A DNA stretch of 64,000 nt from Heloderma charlesbogerti (GCA_026122225.1 JANEZZ010000463.1:496001-560000), one strand, 5' to 3'. Positions 33,801 through 44,545 are shown, numbered from the stretch's first letter. Notes: generated by a model from the letters alone, not told the origin. Program-made: numbers and translations.

Positions 33801-34025
33801 GAGGCAGCCACTGGAGGCTGGTGACTCCGATGTCAGTGGGGCTGTGAATCTGCACTGGATTTGAGTCAGAACTTAAAGAAGCTATCCAAGGTTCTGAACC
33901 CTAGCCCCAAAATTGGTTCAGCACTTTGGATAGCTCCTTTAGAGTTCTCACTGGTTCTGATGGAAACCCAGAATGGATTCACAGCCCCACTGACATTGGA
34001 GCCACCAGCCTCCACTGAAGGCAGT
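33801..34025. mobile_element. Foldback hAT-like element, 209 bp, nested in CR1 3' UTR
   Basis: The inverted ends are about 42 bp. CACTGGAGGCTGGTGACTCC on the left pairs with the inverse of GGAGCCACCAGCCTCCACTG on the right, continuing through TCAGTGGGGCTGTGAATC. The flanks GAGGCAGC and AAGGCAGT are an 8-bp duplication matching 6 of 8, and the CR1 consensus at that place fits. It is non-coding; the open frames across it are artefacts. Confidence 0.78.
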
Positions 34026-34296
34026 ATTCCCCTGTATACCGCTTGCTGGGAACACAAATGGGAGGGCGCTGTCATACTCATGTCCTGCTTATGGGCTTCT
34101 GTGGCTTCTGGCTGGCCACAGAATGCTGGACTAGACTTATCTTTGGTCAAATCCAGGAAGGGTCTTTTTATGTTTCTCTACTGTCCAGCCTTGAATGGCT
34201 CACCTCAGAGGGCATCAGCAAGCAGACTAGGAGGCTCCTGGTTGAAGTCCTGGCTGGTCTTCTTTTTACTTATTCCTGCAAAGAAACTTGCAAAAT

Positions 34297-34327
34297 ATTG
34301 GGTTGTCATTGCTTTTGACAACCCAAT
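34297..34327. other. Perfect 11-bp stem, 9-base loop
   Basis: ATTGGGTTGTC at 34297-34307 is the exact reverse complement of 34317-34327. It is not followed by a T-run in a clear transcript context and its function is unknown. Confidence 0.5.
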
Positions 34328-34329
34328 CC

Positions 34330-35410
34330 TGGCCACACCCAGGATGTCTGACTGAATGCATTGAAATCTATTGAAATCTCTTCCACATAGAAAACCTGGT
34401 GTCAGGGAAGAGGGTTCTAGCTTAGCCATGCTGAGAACCCCCATTTGAGGGAGCATTTTAAATATGCTGTTCTCAACGTGGTACAGGCCAGGTATAGTTG
34501 TACCATGGGATTGAGTGTGTGTATAGACTGGATATAACCAGTCTCAGCTGGGTCCAGTGTGAAGTAGACTGACACTGCAGCCACAAAAATGTCAGTGCAT
34601 CACGCTTTTGTAGCATGATCATGACTGTAATTTATAGAATAATTTTAAGACCGGAATTTGGCTCTCACCCACACAATAGGCATTAATAACAATTCTCAGT
34701 TTATATCAAGGTTAAGATTTATATTAAACAGATTACTATCACAGGGGATAGGGTTTTTTTTATGAAGATAGGCCTCTTATATGATTGTGTTGGCATGTTT
34801 GGTAATAATAGAACAGTAACAATTTACCCATTGAGGAGATATATAATATGTCAAAGGTGTTGCTAAATTGTTATATTTGCTCAGAGGAAAAAAAGAATGT
34901 AAACGAAATCATAATGTTAATTTGACTTTGTTATGATTGATTTCAGATAGTTTCTTGTTTGTTAATTAGCATATCCTTGAAGAATCCGACTTGCCACAGA
35001 ATAAAATATAGTGCATGTCCCAAAGGCTTGACATAAAAACGATCAACAATCTGCTTTGGTTCAGTCCCAAGTCCAATGGGGCTTGGATTTAATATCCTAT
35101 ACATATACATACATACATACATACTACAAATTTTAATTATTTGTGTGACGAGTAACACAGTAGGCCATTAAAATTAATCAGCCTCAATAAACTTGCATTC
35201 CAGTGTTGCATTTCAAGTCTGACTCAATAAAGAATTCCTGAACAGTGCAATTCTTACATACGTGGCAAGCTGTGTGCTTTTTAATTTTTCCTTTTAAAAG
35301 GTCTTATTTACTTCAGCTCTTCTCAAATAAACAGTAACAAATGCCTACTGGAGTAGATGTACAAGAACCTCAAAACTGGATACTGAATAGAGCTACCCCA
35401 AATTTTATTC
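34330..35410. other. No recognised feature
   Basis: Mostly AT-rich with a short (ATAC)n stretch near 35103-35123. No exon or repeat recognised. Confidence 0.4.
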
Positions 35411-35796
35411 TTTTAAAGCAGGGGTGAAGAACCTGTTTCAGCCTGAGAGCCGAATTCAATTTTGGAGAACTCTTCAAAGCCACTTTCCAGTGGTGGGCAG
35501 GGCAAAAAGCAAAGGGGGTGGAGCCAAAATACAAAAAAAAAAAAGCCAGCATATTTTATCTTAAAAGCTCTTACTGCAAATAACTAAGCCTTAGGAGAGG
35601 TATTTCAGCCTTTCAGAATGGGAGCAAAACTGCACAAAACCCAAGAAATCAGCAAATGATTGGTGGTTGGGGGAAAGGGGGTGAAGCCAGTTGGGGAACA
35701 CTGGAGGGCCAGTTGTGGCCCCCAGGTGGCCTGGATTTGGCTTCTAGGAGCGTCAGATTTGGCTTCTGGGCCTGAGGTTCCCCACCCCTCTTAAAG
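35411..35796. mobile_element. Non-autonomous hAT-like transposon (family A), complete
   Basis: A 370-bp element (35419-35788) starts CAGGGGTGAAGAACCT and ends AGGTTCCCCACCCC, flanked by TTTTAAAG and TCTTAAAG (7 of 8). It is the least interrupted copy of family A here and shows the order: TTCCAGTGGTGGGC, CCAGCATATTTTA, AACTAAGCC, TTGGTGGTTGGGGG, then a short internal duplication around GGATTTGGCTTCT near the right end. It is not coding. Confidence 0.78.
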
Positions 35797-36198
35797 CATC
35801 CAGATCCTCCCCAGCCTCATTTGTCAACGTTGAAAGAAGGGCAAACAAGGGGTCGTGTTTCCTCCACCCTGTGTGTTGTAATATCCCAAAGTGCCTTTTA
35901 ATCACAGTTTTGGAGTAAGGGCAGGACACAAAGTGGTAAGGTGAGGTTACTTTTGGGAAAGAGGCATAGACATAAGGCGAACCCAAGGGAGAAAGTTGGG
36001 TAAGTCAGGAAGAGGTTAAGGCAATAGGAGGCGTTCCTCCTAATCTGTGTGCTGATCACAGATGTCTATCCTCAGTGAATAGCTTTGTTCTTTTATCTTT
36101 TTGGCAGACTATAGGAATTATGACCAGGCACTACCATTAACAGTAATGTTGTTGTTGTTGTTGCTGTCATCACTGACAACAACAAAATGGTGATACCC

Positions 36199-36280
36199 CA
36201 AAATGCACTGTAAACACATAGAATAGTAGGGTTGGAAGGGGCCTATAAGACCATCGAGTCCAACACATGCAGTCCTGTTA
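36199..36280 (-). mobile_element. CR1 3' terminus, short
   Basis: The phrase CATAGAATAGTAGGGTTGG followed by AAGGGGCCTATAAGACC and ATCGAGTCCAACA is the reverse complement of a CR1 3' end of the type shared by birds and reptiles. Only about 80 bp is left. A (GTT)n patch at 36150-36166 lies just upstream. Confidence 0.65.
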
Positions 36281-36289
36281 GAATTTGCC

Positions 36290-37170
36290 AAAAGCTTGTT
36301 GGCAAAGCATATATGACCTTTGTTATCCAGAGCAGGTGAGAGAGTGCACTTATGTTCTGTTTCATTCCCCACTCTTAACGGTTGTGTGCTAAATATGGGG
36401 AGGCTGGAAGGAACTTGTGGCTGAGCATAGAAATGAAGGATAAAGTGACTCTTTCTCTCTCACCCTGGACAAAATGAGCATGCACGACTGCGAATTGCAT
36501 CCAGACAGAATGAACCCTTTCATGCAGGGGGTTGTGATTTACTGATTCACTGCCTGAATACCAAATGCAAGAGTGTGATAGCAGGGAGGCTTTGTTCCAG
36601 CGGATGCAATAGCGAAACTGATCTGGGAAGGAAGCAATCATTTTAGACCTTTTGAGGCTGAGTCTCATTTCATTTACACCAGTGAAACTCTGCTGGCATT
36701 CACAGTTTTGAATGAGAGGGAAAGGTGTAACGGGCGTGTAATAAACATTGCAAATATTTAGCTGCTTATTTTGGTTTCTGACATGGTACCGGCTTGTGAG
36801 CACTGCTTCAGGGACGTGGGGAATGCACATAATAGAAAAGTGTTATCAGACGTTCACATAACATGTATGCAAAGGCTTGCCTGTGCAATTGACAAATTCT
36901 AAAGAAGTGAAGAGAAAGTTGAAACTACCTCATGGAATTAATTAGATGGACTGACTTTCTACTGCAGCTCTGGTGTAAGGATCATACACACACTTTCTCT
37001 TACATACACAGATTTTATGGAAGAGAATTAGTGGCATTGGCTGCATTCTAAGATACAAAGAGCAGCAGGGTAGCTGGACAACTTGGTATCAGAACCTAGT
37101 GATATGATACACAATGGTGGAAGAAGACATAGCATTTTTGGTCTCCGGAGTGCTTTACAGTCCTTATCCG
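36290..37170. other. No recognised feature
   Basis: A 151-codon minus-strand open frame (36375-36830) has no motif that I recognise and no supporting context. I treat it as chance. Confidence 0.4.
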
Positions 37171-37174
37171 TTTC

Positions 37175-37345
37175 ATTATGACAACAGCCGAATTGCAGCG
37201 TATGTTGTATTATAAGACATTCGTGCTTCCATGTTACAGATGAGGGGGACTTGGTTGTGCAGAGAATTAATTAATAATCTGAATTTTTGACTCTGTTCTC
37301 CCAACTTGGAATCTAGTTCTCTAACCTTGTGGATCAGACTGGCTT
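37175..37345 (-). repeat. MIR-like remnant (weak)
   Basis: The words CTTCCATGTTACAGATGAGG and ATCTAGTTCTCTAACC are in the positions expected for a MIR core and tail. Very diverged; the strand is uncertain. Confidence 0.35.
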
Positions 37346-37562
37346 TCTGTTGTTAGTGCTGTATCACTGGGATTAAGGGCTTGCACATCATCCACTGTGC
37401 TGCGTGTTAATACAGGTTTTGTTGAAAAATTACAGGCCTCTTGTTAGATTGAAAGCCCAATTCTGATGTTCCTTATGCTGGTTTAATTCAAATTCAAATT
37501 ATTTTCTTGTAAGGCTGGGAAAAAGAGGCTCCTGTGTGCTTTAACACTGGTGTCTGACAGCT

Positions 37563-37643
37563 CAATCCTATCTATGTCTACTCAGAAGTGTAAGTCCCAT
37601 CGATTTCAGTGAGGCTTACTCCCAGGTTAGTGGACATAGGATT
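37563..37643. repeat. Short palindromic repeat (CAATCCTAT family)
   Basis: TCAATCCTAT at the left is mirrored by CATAGGATTAG at the right. CTACTCAGAAGTGTAAGTCC and GGCTTACTCCCAGGTTAG form the arms. This is one of the better-preserved copies. Confidence 0.65.
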
Positions 37644-37649
37644 AGAGCC

Positions 37650-38570
37650 TCCGATGGCCTTTTAATGGGAACGATATTATGTCCTTGCCGAAGAAGCAGG
37701 CTTTCTCGTTGATCTGATCCAGTTCTGCTGTAATCTTTTCTGCATCTGATTTGGGAGATCACTGTAGTGTGATAGCACTAAGTTTTCAGGGTAATTAACT
37801 AGGTGTGTGAGCCAAGGGCCTGCTCTGTTTAATGTGTCCATTGACTTTGGTAGGTGTAGGCTCAGACAAGGTCATAATGCAGTTCAGTTGTTCATTAACT
37901 ACATTTAAAGATGTAGCGTTTCCCCCTTTCTATTCACACTCGTGTTATTTAGGTTAAGATGACCAATCATAATAACAAATTGATTAAAGTTAACTAGATA
38001 AAGCCATCTCAGTCATATTTACTGCTAAACTAACTGTCCAGGGAGGTGAATTAATGATCTTTACAGAAACCTTTTAATGGTTATTTGGCCACAAGGTGTG
38101 ATCCGTTTTGATCTTTTATGCAACATAAATTAGTATAATAGTTAAAGTCCATGCAGCTAAGCTGCTGAATTTAAATGAGGGCTCTTCAAATGAAGGATGG
38201 TGCTTCCTCTGCTTCCCACACACACACAGGGGAAATAGGGTAGGGGTACATTGCAATTAAATGGGGGGAGCTATAATTAGATAATGCTGGGTTTGTGAAA
38301 CAGGCTCTGCATGGAGACTCATAGTAGAAGCTGATGACGAGCTATTATAAATTCATAACATAGTGGAGATGGAAGTGGTCACTGGTGAGGTCAAAGCCAA
38401 ATGAGAAAGGAAGGTGGTTATACAACATATTTTTGCTTGTATCTATTAGCCTGGGTTTAAAATGTAATATAAATTGCAAGTGAAAATAGCTCTTCTCTAG
38501 TGGAGATTAAAGCATTGTTGGTTTTATAGCCACAGTGAGCTGGTAGGCTGGAAAGCAGAAGGCATGAGTC
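37650..38570. other. No recognised feature
   Basis: No exon or repeat recognised. There is a short (CA)n at about 38218-38228. Confidence 0.4.
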
Positions 38571-38576
38571 CCCAGG

Positions 38577-38730
38577 ACCGAAGGCCAAAGTGGGGAACCT
38601 ATGGCCTTCCCTATGTTGTTGCACTATAACTCCCATCAGCCCTGACCCTTGGCCATGGTGGCTGGGCTTGCAGGGAGTTGGAATCCAACAATGTCTAGAG
38701 GGCCCCAGGTTCCCCACTCCTGATCTAAGG
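38577..38730. mobile_element. Foldback hAT-like element (family D), complete
   Basis: The 138-bp element (38585-38722) pairs TGGGGAACCTATGGCCTTCC with the right-hand GGGCCCCAGGTTCCCCAC, and ATAACTCCCATCAGCCCTG with the right arm's GGGAGTTGGAATCC. The inverse of the right end starts CAGGAGTGGGGAACC. The flanks ACCGAAGG and ATCTAAGG match at 6 of 8 positions. The ends resemble family A, suggesting a related transposase source. Confidence 0.65.
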
Positions 38731-39033
38731 AGTCAGGAAGGCACATGCACACAGTCCAGACTGACTGCTGTCTGCGCAAAAGCCCGATCTGATCCAGAAA
38801 CTTAACAGTGGGCTGCCTGGGTGGATGCAGTCCTTCTTGAGCTTGGAGGTCATCCTAACCACAAGGGACAGCAGAGCACAAAAATGAAAGATCCCAGTTC
38901 CAGCCCTGCCAGCTCCTGACAATTGTTGGTTAGTCTGCAGTTCTTGGGCTGTAAGGCAGGGATCCCCTACCTTTTTGGACCTGTGGGCACATTTGGGAAT
39001 TTGAGATACTCTTGTGGGCAGCATCACAAAATG

Positions 39034-40415
39034 CCTAATCAGTGGAACATCGCTGTTGCGTCTACCTGTCACGTCTGTGGATCTTAGGTTGCATCCTATT
39101 CAGCAAAAACATTTGTTTCTCGTCTATTGGACACTGCAATGTCTCTTTAATAAGGAATTGTCTAATTCGGCTAAGTGCTGGTGGTGCAATACAGCTAATG
39201 CTTTTTTTAAACATATGTTTTGGCAATGCCCAATACTTCCTTCTTTTGCGGAGGAGGTTATTACACAGATACATTTTGTACCGGAACGCTCTTTAATATT
39301 CACTGATGTACATGCTCCTTTAAATTATTTACCTACTTCATGGAAATTAACGAATGCTCATCGTAAATGGATTCTCTGCACCCTTTTGACAGCTAAAAGA
39401 CTGATACTACAACACTGGAAGGATAAACTCTCACCTCCTATAATGCAATGGATTGAGGACCTTACAACACTTTCAGTATTTGAACAGGTGGCATAGAGAC
39501 GCCATCTTCAAATAGATATGTACTAGCTGATATACCCGGCGTTGCCCGGGATGTAATTTTGTCATAGGCACTATTTGTTAGAAACACATTAAAGTAGATT
39601 TACACTTCTCAGAAAGGCCCCATAAGAAAGGTGAAAAGTTGAATCCACCAGACTTGATTAAAAAAACACAACAATTATAATGAGCAGATTGAATAAAAAA
39701 CTACTAAAAATGCAAGAGACTGAATCTGTAAGCACTACTACAATATAATCCACACTGAATCTCATACCACTATTAAAATGTTCAACAGAAGCTTCCTTGC
39801 TGGATATTGCAGGAACAGGGGAGAGAAACTAAATGCTCTCCACAGTCAGAAAAGAAACCATGAGTAAAGGGGAGGAAACAAATGGCAACCAGCCAATCCA
39901 AGGTATAGGAAGTCAGAGTGAATGGGAGAGAGACCAATAGAATGAAAGATGGCCAATAGGATGACTGATAGCTGAAATCAGAAACCTGGCCTGTACCATG
40001 ATTGAGAGGGTGTACTTGTTAGTAAGGGAAAGTATAAACAAAGTAATAATGTAACCCAATGACTCCTGTTATACACTCTGGCAAGTGAGAATGTGAAGTA
40101 AAAGGAGCAGCAACTGTAGGGCCCAAATGGCAGGCTCAGTGGGCCCCTACAGTGTAGTTACACCCAGGGCAGCTCCCCCTTATTCCTTGCGTTACAGATG
40201 GCCCTGCAGCCAGCCACAAACACACAAACCCACACACAGTTTTTGACTTTTATATATATAGAAGATTTGGATATTGGTCTGCTTTTGTTTAAGCCTATGT
40301 ACAATTACTAGAAAGTTGTATGCATTTCATTTGTATTCATTGCTATAGATATATATAAATCCATGTGCATATATTAAAAAGAAATGTTTTTTTTTTAATG
40401 TTTTGCATGTACAAA
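39034..40415 (+). mobile_element. L1-type LINE 3' end, nested in hAT and host to a Helitron
   Basis: The frame at 39014-39496 ends the ORF2 protein: CWWCNTANAFFKHMFWQCP, then SFAEEVITQI, WKLTNAHRKWILCTLL and QHWKDKLSPP. It matches the copy at 33.0 kb closely in protein and 3' UTR. The 3' UTR is interrupted by a minus-strand Helitron at 39523-40265, and the two UTR halves join as in the 33-kb copy. A poly-T/A-rich end lies near 40375-40415. The flanks GCATCACAAAATG and GCATGTACAAAAG may be a worn target duplication. Confidence 0.72.
39523..40265 (-). mobile_element. Non-autonomous Helitron, complete ends with hairpin
   Basis: The 743-bp insert sits between A (39522) and T (40266) on the plus strand. 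Read on the minus strand it starts TCTTCTATATATATAAAAG and ends with a hairpin (CCCGG, six-base loop, CCGGG; plus-strand 39535-39550), then eight bases and CTAG. TC start, hairpin, CTAG end and A|T insertion without duplication are together diagnostic of Helitrons. The interior has no helicase and seems non-coding. Confidence 0.8.
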
Positions 40416-40599
40416 AGTTGGGGACCCCTTCATGGGTGCCATGGCACCAACAGGCACTATGTTGTGGATCCCTATTGTAAGGTTTGTCTTCCTAAGAAAC
40501 AGTACCCAGTTGCCAACAGAGGCGGCTCAGGCCCGTACCCAGTTGGATCAAGAGAGAAGCCAAAGTAGAACCCGCTTGCCTGTCTTTCCATTCACTGGG

Positions 40600-40937
40600 A
40601 CTGTTCACACAATGCGCTAACCCACACTCAGTGGTTGAGTGTGGGTTGTTTTTAACTGTGGGTTGTTTGTTGAACTGTGGGTTAGCATTTTGTCTGAACT
40701 CAGCCCAGTGGCTTGTTAACCATGCAGTGTGGTTTGTTAACCATCCTGAACAAACCAACAACAAACCATGGGTTCTCAAGGTATCTTGTTCAAGAAAATA
40801 AGCCACATTGCATGGTTAACAAGCCACCTTGGCTATGTTCAGACAACATGCTAACCCATGGTTCAGCAAACAACCCACAGTTCAAAACAACCCACACTCA
40901 ACCACTGAGTGTGGGTTAGCATGTTGCGTGAACAGCT
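40600..40937. mobile_element. 338-bp palindromic foldback element, arms over 100 bp
   Basis: The left arm starts CTGTTCACACAATGCGCTAA and the right arm ends with the inverse, TTAGCATGTTGCGTGAACAG. Inside each arm a second palindrome, CCCACACTCA..TGAGTGTGGG, makes a side hairpin. Further in, GTGGGTTGTTTGTTGAAC pairs with TTCAGCAAACAACCCAC, and GGCTTGTTAACCATGCA with TGCATGGTTAACAAGCC. The arms match at most positions. No target duplication was certain. Open frames over it are artefacts. Confidence 0.78.
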
Positions 40938-40939
40938 CC

Positions 40940-43190
40940 ACTATCAACACAATAAAGAGTCTATCAACCCACTTGTGTTGGAAATTATCCTGACAGGAAT
41001 GTGCCACAAGAAGTCATGCCACCTTTTAAATAAATAAACAAGTGCAATCTCACAACCTTGCGTTGAGTATCTCAGTGCATGTTCAGAGTTCCGTCCTCCA
41101 GAGAAATTCCTAATGGCTCATGAAAGAATTCCGATGGTATTTAGACCCAATCAAGAAATGCCACAGAACTCTGGGAGCACAGAGGCACATACAGGGGAAG
41201 GCACCTGCAGTCGTGACCGTGCAATACAGGAAAGCCTCACTAAATGGACCAATCCATTTTCTGTTCTTCTTGCTCCTGTTAAGCTATGTGTTGTTTACTC
41301 CAAAAAGTGTTAGGAAACTCTCACAAATAGAACTTTGGCACTCTGTTCTATTCAGCATTTTGTTGCTATCAAATAATGCTAGATACAGGTATGGTGTCCT
41401 CCATTTTATACTGTTCATATTCACTGTGGTTGACTGCATATTCAGACCAAACAGTTGACTGAGCATCAGTGACCAAGATGAATACATAACATAGATTACA
41501 TTCTTTTTATACTGGATGAAACACTTCTATAAGCGGGGTGTGCTGGATTTACATGTGATTCAAAAAATATATCAATATATTAAAGGCTTAGTTAGGTAAG
41601 CTCCCCATAGGTGAAATGTTTGCTATGCAAGGTCCATTAATATGAGTTGAAAAGTGTTTGTTTCCTGCTACAGTACCATGCCATAGTAACCAGCTGATAA
41701 ATGTTTAGCAGCCCCCTGATGAGTTTCCTCATCTTGGCCCTTTTTTATGACTGTCTGAATATTTGAGTAACCTTCTGATAGACCGTGAAGGGGGCCTAGT
41801 CCAGGCTTGCCTTGGAGGAAAAGCTCTGTGTGTTAAATTGCAAGGTTTTCGGGGAGAGAGGGTTGTTTATGTAACATGCAAAGGAAAGCTCCTAATAAGA
41901 TTCCAGAGAGCCTTCTGGCAATAGGTCTGTGGGAGGCTGCCATGGAGAATAAGGAAATGATTCGTCTGTGGGTAATTCAGAGTGTAAAGTGCTCTTTTTC
42001 TCTCCTCTGACCCCTCAAAATGAGTGTGTCAGGAACTTCTGGTGCAGTAGAAACCAGAAGGCATGATAGTTTTCTTTGCCGAGGAAATGGGGGAGGGGGG
42101 TCAAAGTGCTACCGCTGTGACTGTGCTCTCAGATCAGCTCTGGGGCCTGGGAGAACAACATGGAAGCGGATTTCATCCCCCGCCCCCATTGCGAATTAGT
42201 TGGGGCTCATCCTCATAAGGAAATCATTAGAATTTGAACAGCTTAACCCCCTCCACCCCACACCCGCCCTACAGAAATATTTTATTTATTTGTTTAAAAA
42301 TATTTGTGTGTTGGTGTGAGGAGGCCCTTCCAGTAAGCAGCCAGGAAAATGGGTCTGTGCTTGTTGAATGCAAGCTCTGTTTGCTAGCTGTTTAGCAAAC
42401 AGATGACCAAGGAAAAATCTATCTCTAAATACCTGTTATTTAAACGATATTGTGGTAATAAATCTTTGCTTATACTTGGCTTGCCCGAACAGGAATATTT
42501 CTATATTGCCTGTAGAAAGGGCCAGCCCAGCCGTTAGGAGTGAGGCTGGGAGGTAGCCAGGTGTTGGAGGACAGAGCTCTTTATGCGAATAGCTTGCCAG
42601 TTTTGATTGCAGGTGGTCCTGGTGCATCTCCTTATTTGTGTATATTAGGCCCTAACGGAAGCATTTGCCAGGAGGCAGGGACACTGGGATAAAGAAGCGT
42701 GTAGGCTTTTGTTAAGCCAACTTTTATGTTTCCAAACACTTTTTGGCACTGAACTCCGCTCCAGGTCCTTGAGCCATCAGTGCTGTCTGAGACGAAACAA
42801 TTTTGCTTATAAATTCCAAGCTGATGTTTATCAGCTTGGCACTTGATTATGTTTGTGGCACAGACATTTTTTGGCCTGGGGCTGTTTCTGAATCTGATTA
42901 TGTATAGCAGAACCAAACCACGGTTGGGCATGGAGGAATATTTCAAATGTTATCAAGGGACATATCTTTTATTCTGGCTTCTCAACTTCATGGGCATAGT
43001 AAGGAACAGCAAATCGTCTTTTTCTCTCTTTGCAGGTCTCTGCAGGTAATTAACCAATTCTGCATTCTTGTTTGGTTTAGGAACAAAGTATCTATTTCTC
43101 TTCCCCCCCCCCCCAAGGCTAGTGTTCTTTTCACAAGTGATGCAGAAATAACTGTTTAAATTTCACACGTCTGCATGATAACGTCATCTC
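40940..43190. other. No recognised feature
   Basis: About 2.2 kb without a repeat or exon I can support. Minor items are a small palindromic word set at 42369-42402 (GTTTGCTAGC / GTTTAGCAAAC) and a C run at 43104-43115. Confidence 0.4.
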
Positions 43191-43194
43191 TGTT

Positions 43195-43930
43195 TCCATG
43201 TAACAGCCAGATGAGGTGAGGTGGCATCCATATGCTGATGATAAAGCTAACACTGTTTTTTCTTTTCATTGGATTCAGGTGAGGTTGTGAAAGTGCTGAA
43301 TCTGAGAACAGTAATGGACTGAATGAAAGCCAATGAATTAAGACTCAATCCCACCAAGATGGAAGTGGTTTAATCTGTTTTGGATTGGGTTTCACTTCCC
43401 TGAAGGCTCGGGCTCATAGGCTGTGGATGCTGTAGATCCAGCGTTGTCACCAGAGGCCCAAGTGGCATCCATGGCATGAAGCGTCTGTCGTCAACAGAGG
43501 CTGGTTCACCAGCTGTGACGCCACCTGGAATATGGTTATTTATGGTCTGTTCGCTTCCAGATTCAGTTGCTGCCACAGGTTGTACCTAGGGCTGCCTTTG
43601 TTTGTAGACTTCTCAGAAATGTTAGCGAGTCCAAAGTAGAGCTGCTGGGATAGTAACAAGCCTGTCAAAGGGAACTTTTCTCACTGATTCTTAGATAGTG
43701 ACACTGATGCTTACCTTTTAAAACTCTGGCAGACTGTGTGCTTTACACAAGCCTGTCCAAATGTTATGATCATTCTTCAGATGCTTTCCTTCTACCACCT
43801 GTGCCCTTGTAGGTGATGACTGGAGACAGGGCATTTTCAATAGTGGCCTTCTGTGTACAGAAAATGTACTCCAGGAAGGCTTGCCTGGCACCAGATTCAA
43901 TTTCTCTTTTTAAAATTCAGTTTTGTATTT
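43195..43930 (+). pseudogene. Heavily decayed L2-type LINE ORF2
   Basis: A conceptual plus-strand reading gives ordered pieces of the L2 protein: PYADDKAN at about 43230, GEVVKVLN, then MKANELRLNPTKMEVV at about 43325-43370, a PEAQVA piece near 43455, VQSRAAGIVTSLSKG near 43630 and RAFSIVAF near 43830. Stops and frameshifts separate all of them. The minus-strand open frames here are shadows. Confidence 0.65.
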
Positions 43931-43934
43931 TGAA

Positions 43935-44545
43935 AATTAAGTTTACCAATGGGGGAAAATCACTAACAGCATACTAAACATCCAGATTATACCAATGTTT
44001 CCTCTTCCTTATATCAACAAAAATTAGTTACCAATCACTGTAATTTGTTGATTATTCCAAAATTGTTTAAACCATTTCCATTGTTGTTCAAACCTAGGAT
44101 AAGATCCCCCTCCCTGACTAGCTCTTATAATTGAAGTTAGTTTATTTAGAACTGCAAAATCCCATAGTCTGATGTAGCACTCTCTAATTCTTGGAGTTTT
44201 GATTAGTTTTCCAGTTATTTGTATATATAATTCTAGTGGCAACAATCATTTGATAAAAGAATGTTTTCTTATCCTTATTTATCAACCCCTTAAAGTTTGT
44301 TAATCATCATCATCATCATCTTAGAGTAATAGTGCATTAATGTATAAATCAACATAAACACGTGAATGGAAATTCATCTTCTAGCCCACAATTGAGTTGA
44401 ACTGAAAAATAGAAAAATAAAATGTGAAAAATTGGAACTGATCACATGAATTAGTTTTCAGTGGGTGTAGTGTATTTGGGAGACCACTGTTAGCAGTAAC
44501 TGTGTACAGACTATGTACCTGATAACTTTCTCAATTCCCTTAGGA
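43935..44545. other. No recognised feature
   Basis: AT-rich, with a (ATC)n patch at 44306-44322. The minus-strand open frame at 44024-44245 (with RIRECYIRLWDFAVLNKLTSIIRAS) vaguely resembles degraded LINE coding sequence, but I cannot assign it. Confidence 0.35.

Larger units (their letters stand above)
28325..34178 (+). mobile_element. CR1-like LINE 3' end exploded by four insertions
   Basis: Pieces of one CR1 occur in order: 28325-28399, 28486-28865, 32933-33017, 33661-33808 and 34018-34178. The coding part includes LEYCVQFW at 28555-28578 and GAGCTGGAGAAGGTGCAGAA. The 3' UTR includes TTGGATGGCTTTGAATGGGG, TCATGGAGGATAAGGCTATC and the end AATGCTGGACTAGA. The pieces join into one collinear sequence once an L2 fragment, a Helitron, an L1 and a small hAT foldback are removed. 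The CR1 is therefore the oldest layer here. Its frame is degraded and its 5' part is missing. Confidence 0.8.
38949..40482. mobile_element. hAT-like transposon (family E) split by an L1
   Basis: The outer element runs 38957-40474 with CTGTAAGG on the left and TTGTAAGG on the right (7 of 8). The left end CAGGGATCCCCTACC matches the inverse of the right end, TAGGGATCCACAACA. The left part is 38957-39033 and the right part about 40416-40474. Everything between is an L1 3' end that itself contains a Helitron. Confidence 0.7.

Noticed and set aside
33861..34355. 164-codon plus-strand frame
   Set aside because: Runs across the hAT foldback and the CR1 3' UTR, both non-coding; no motif.
36375..36830. 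151-codon minus-strand frame as a host exon
   Set aside because: No recognisable domain, splice context or codon signal; consistent with chance in AT-average DNA.
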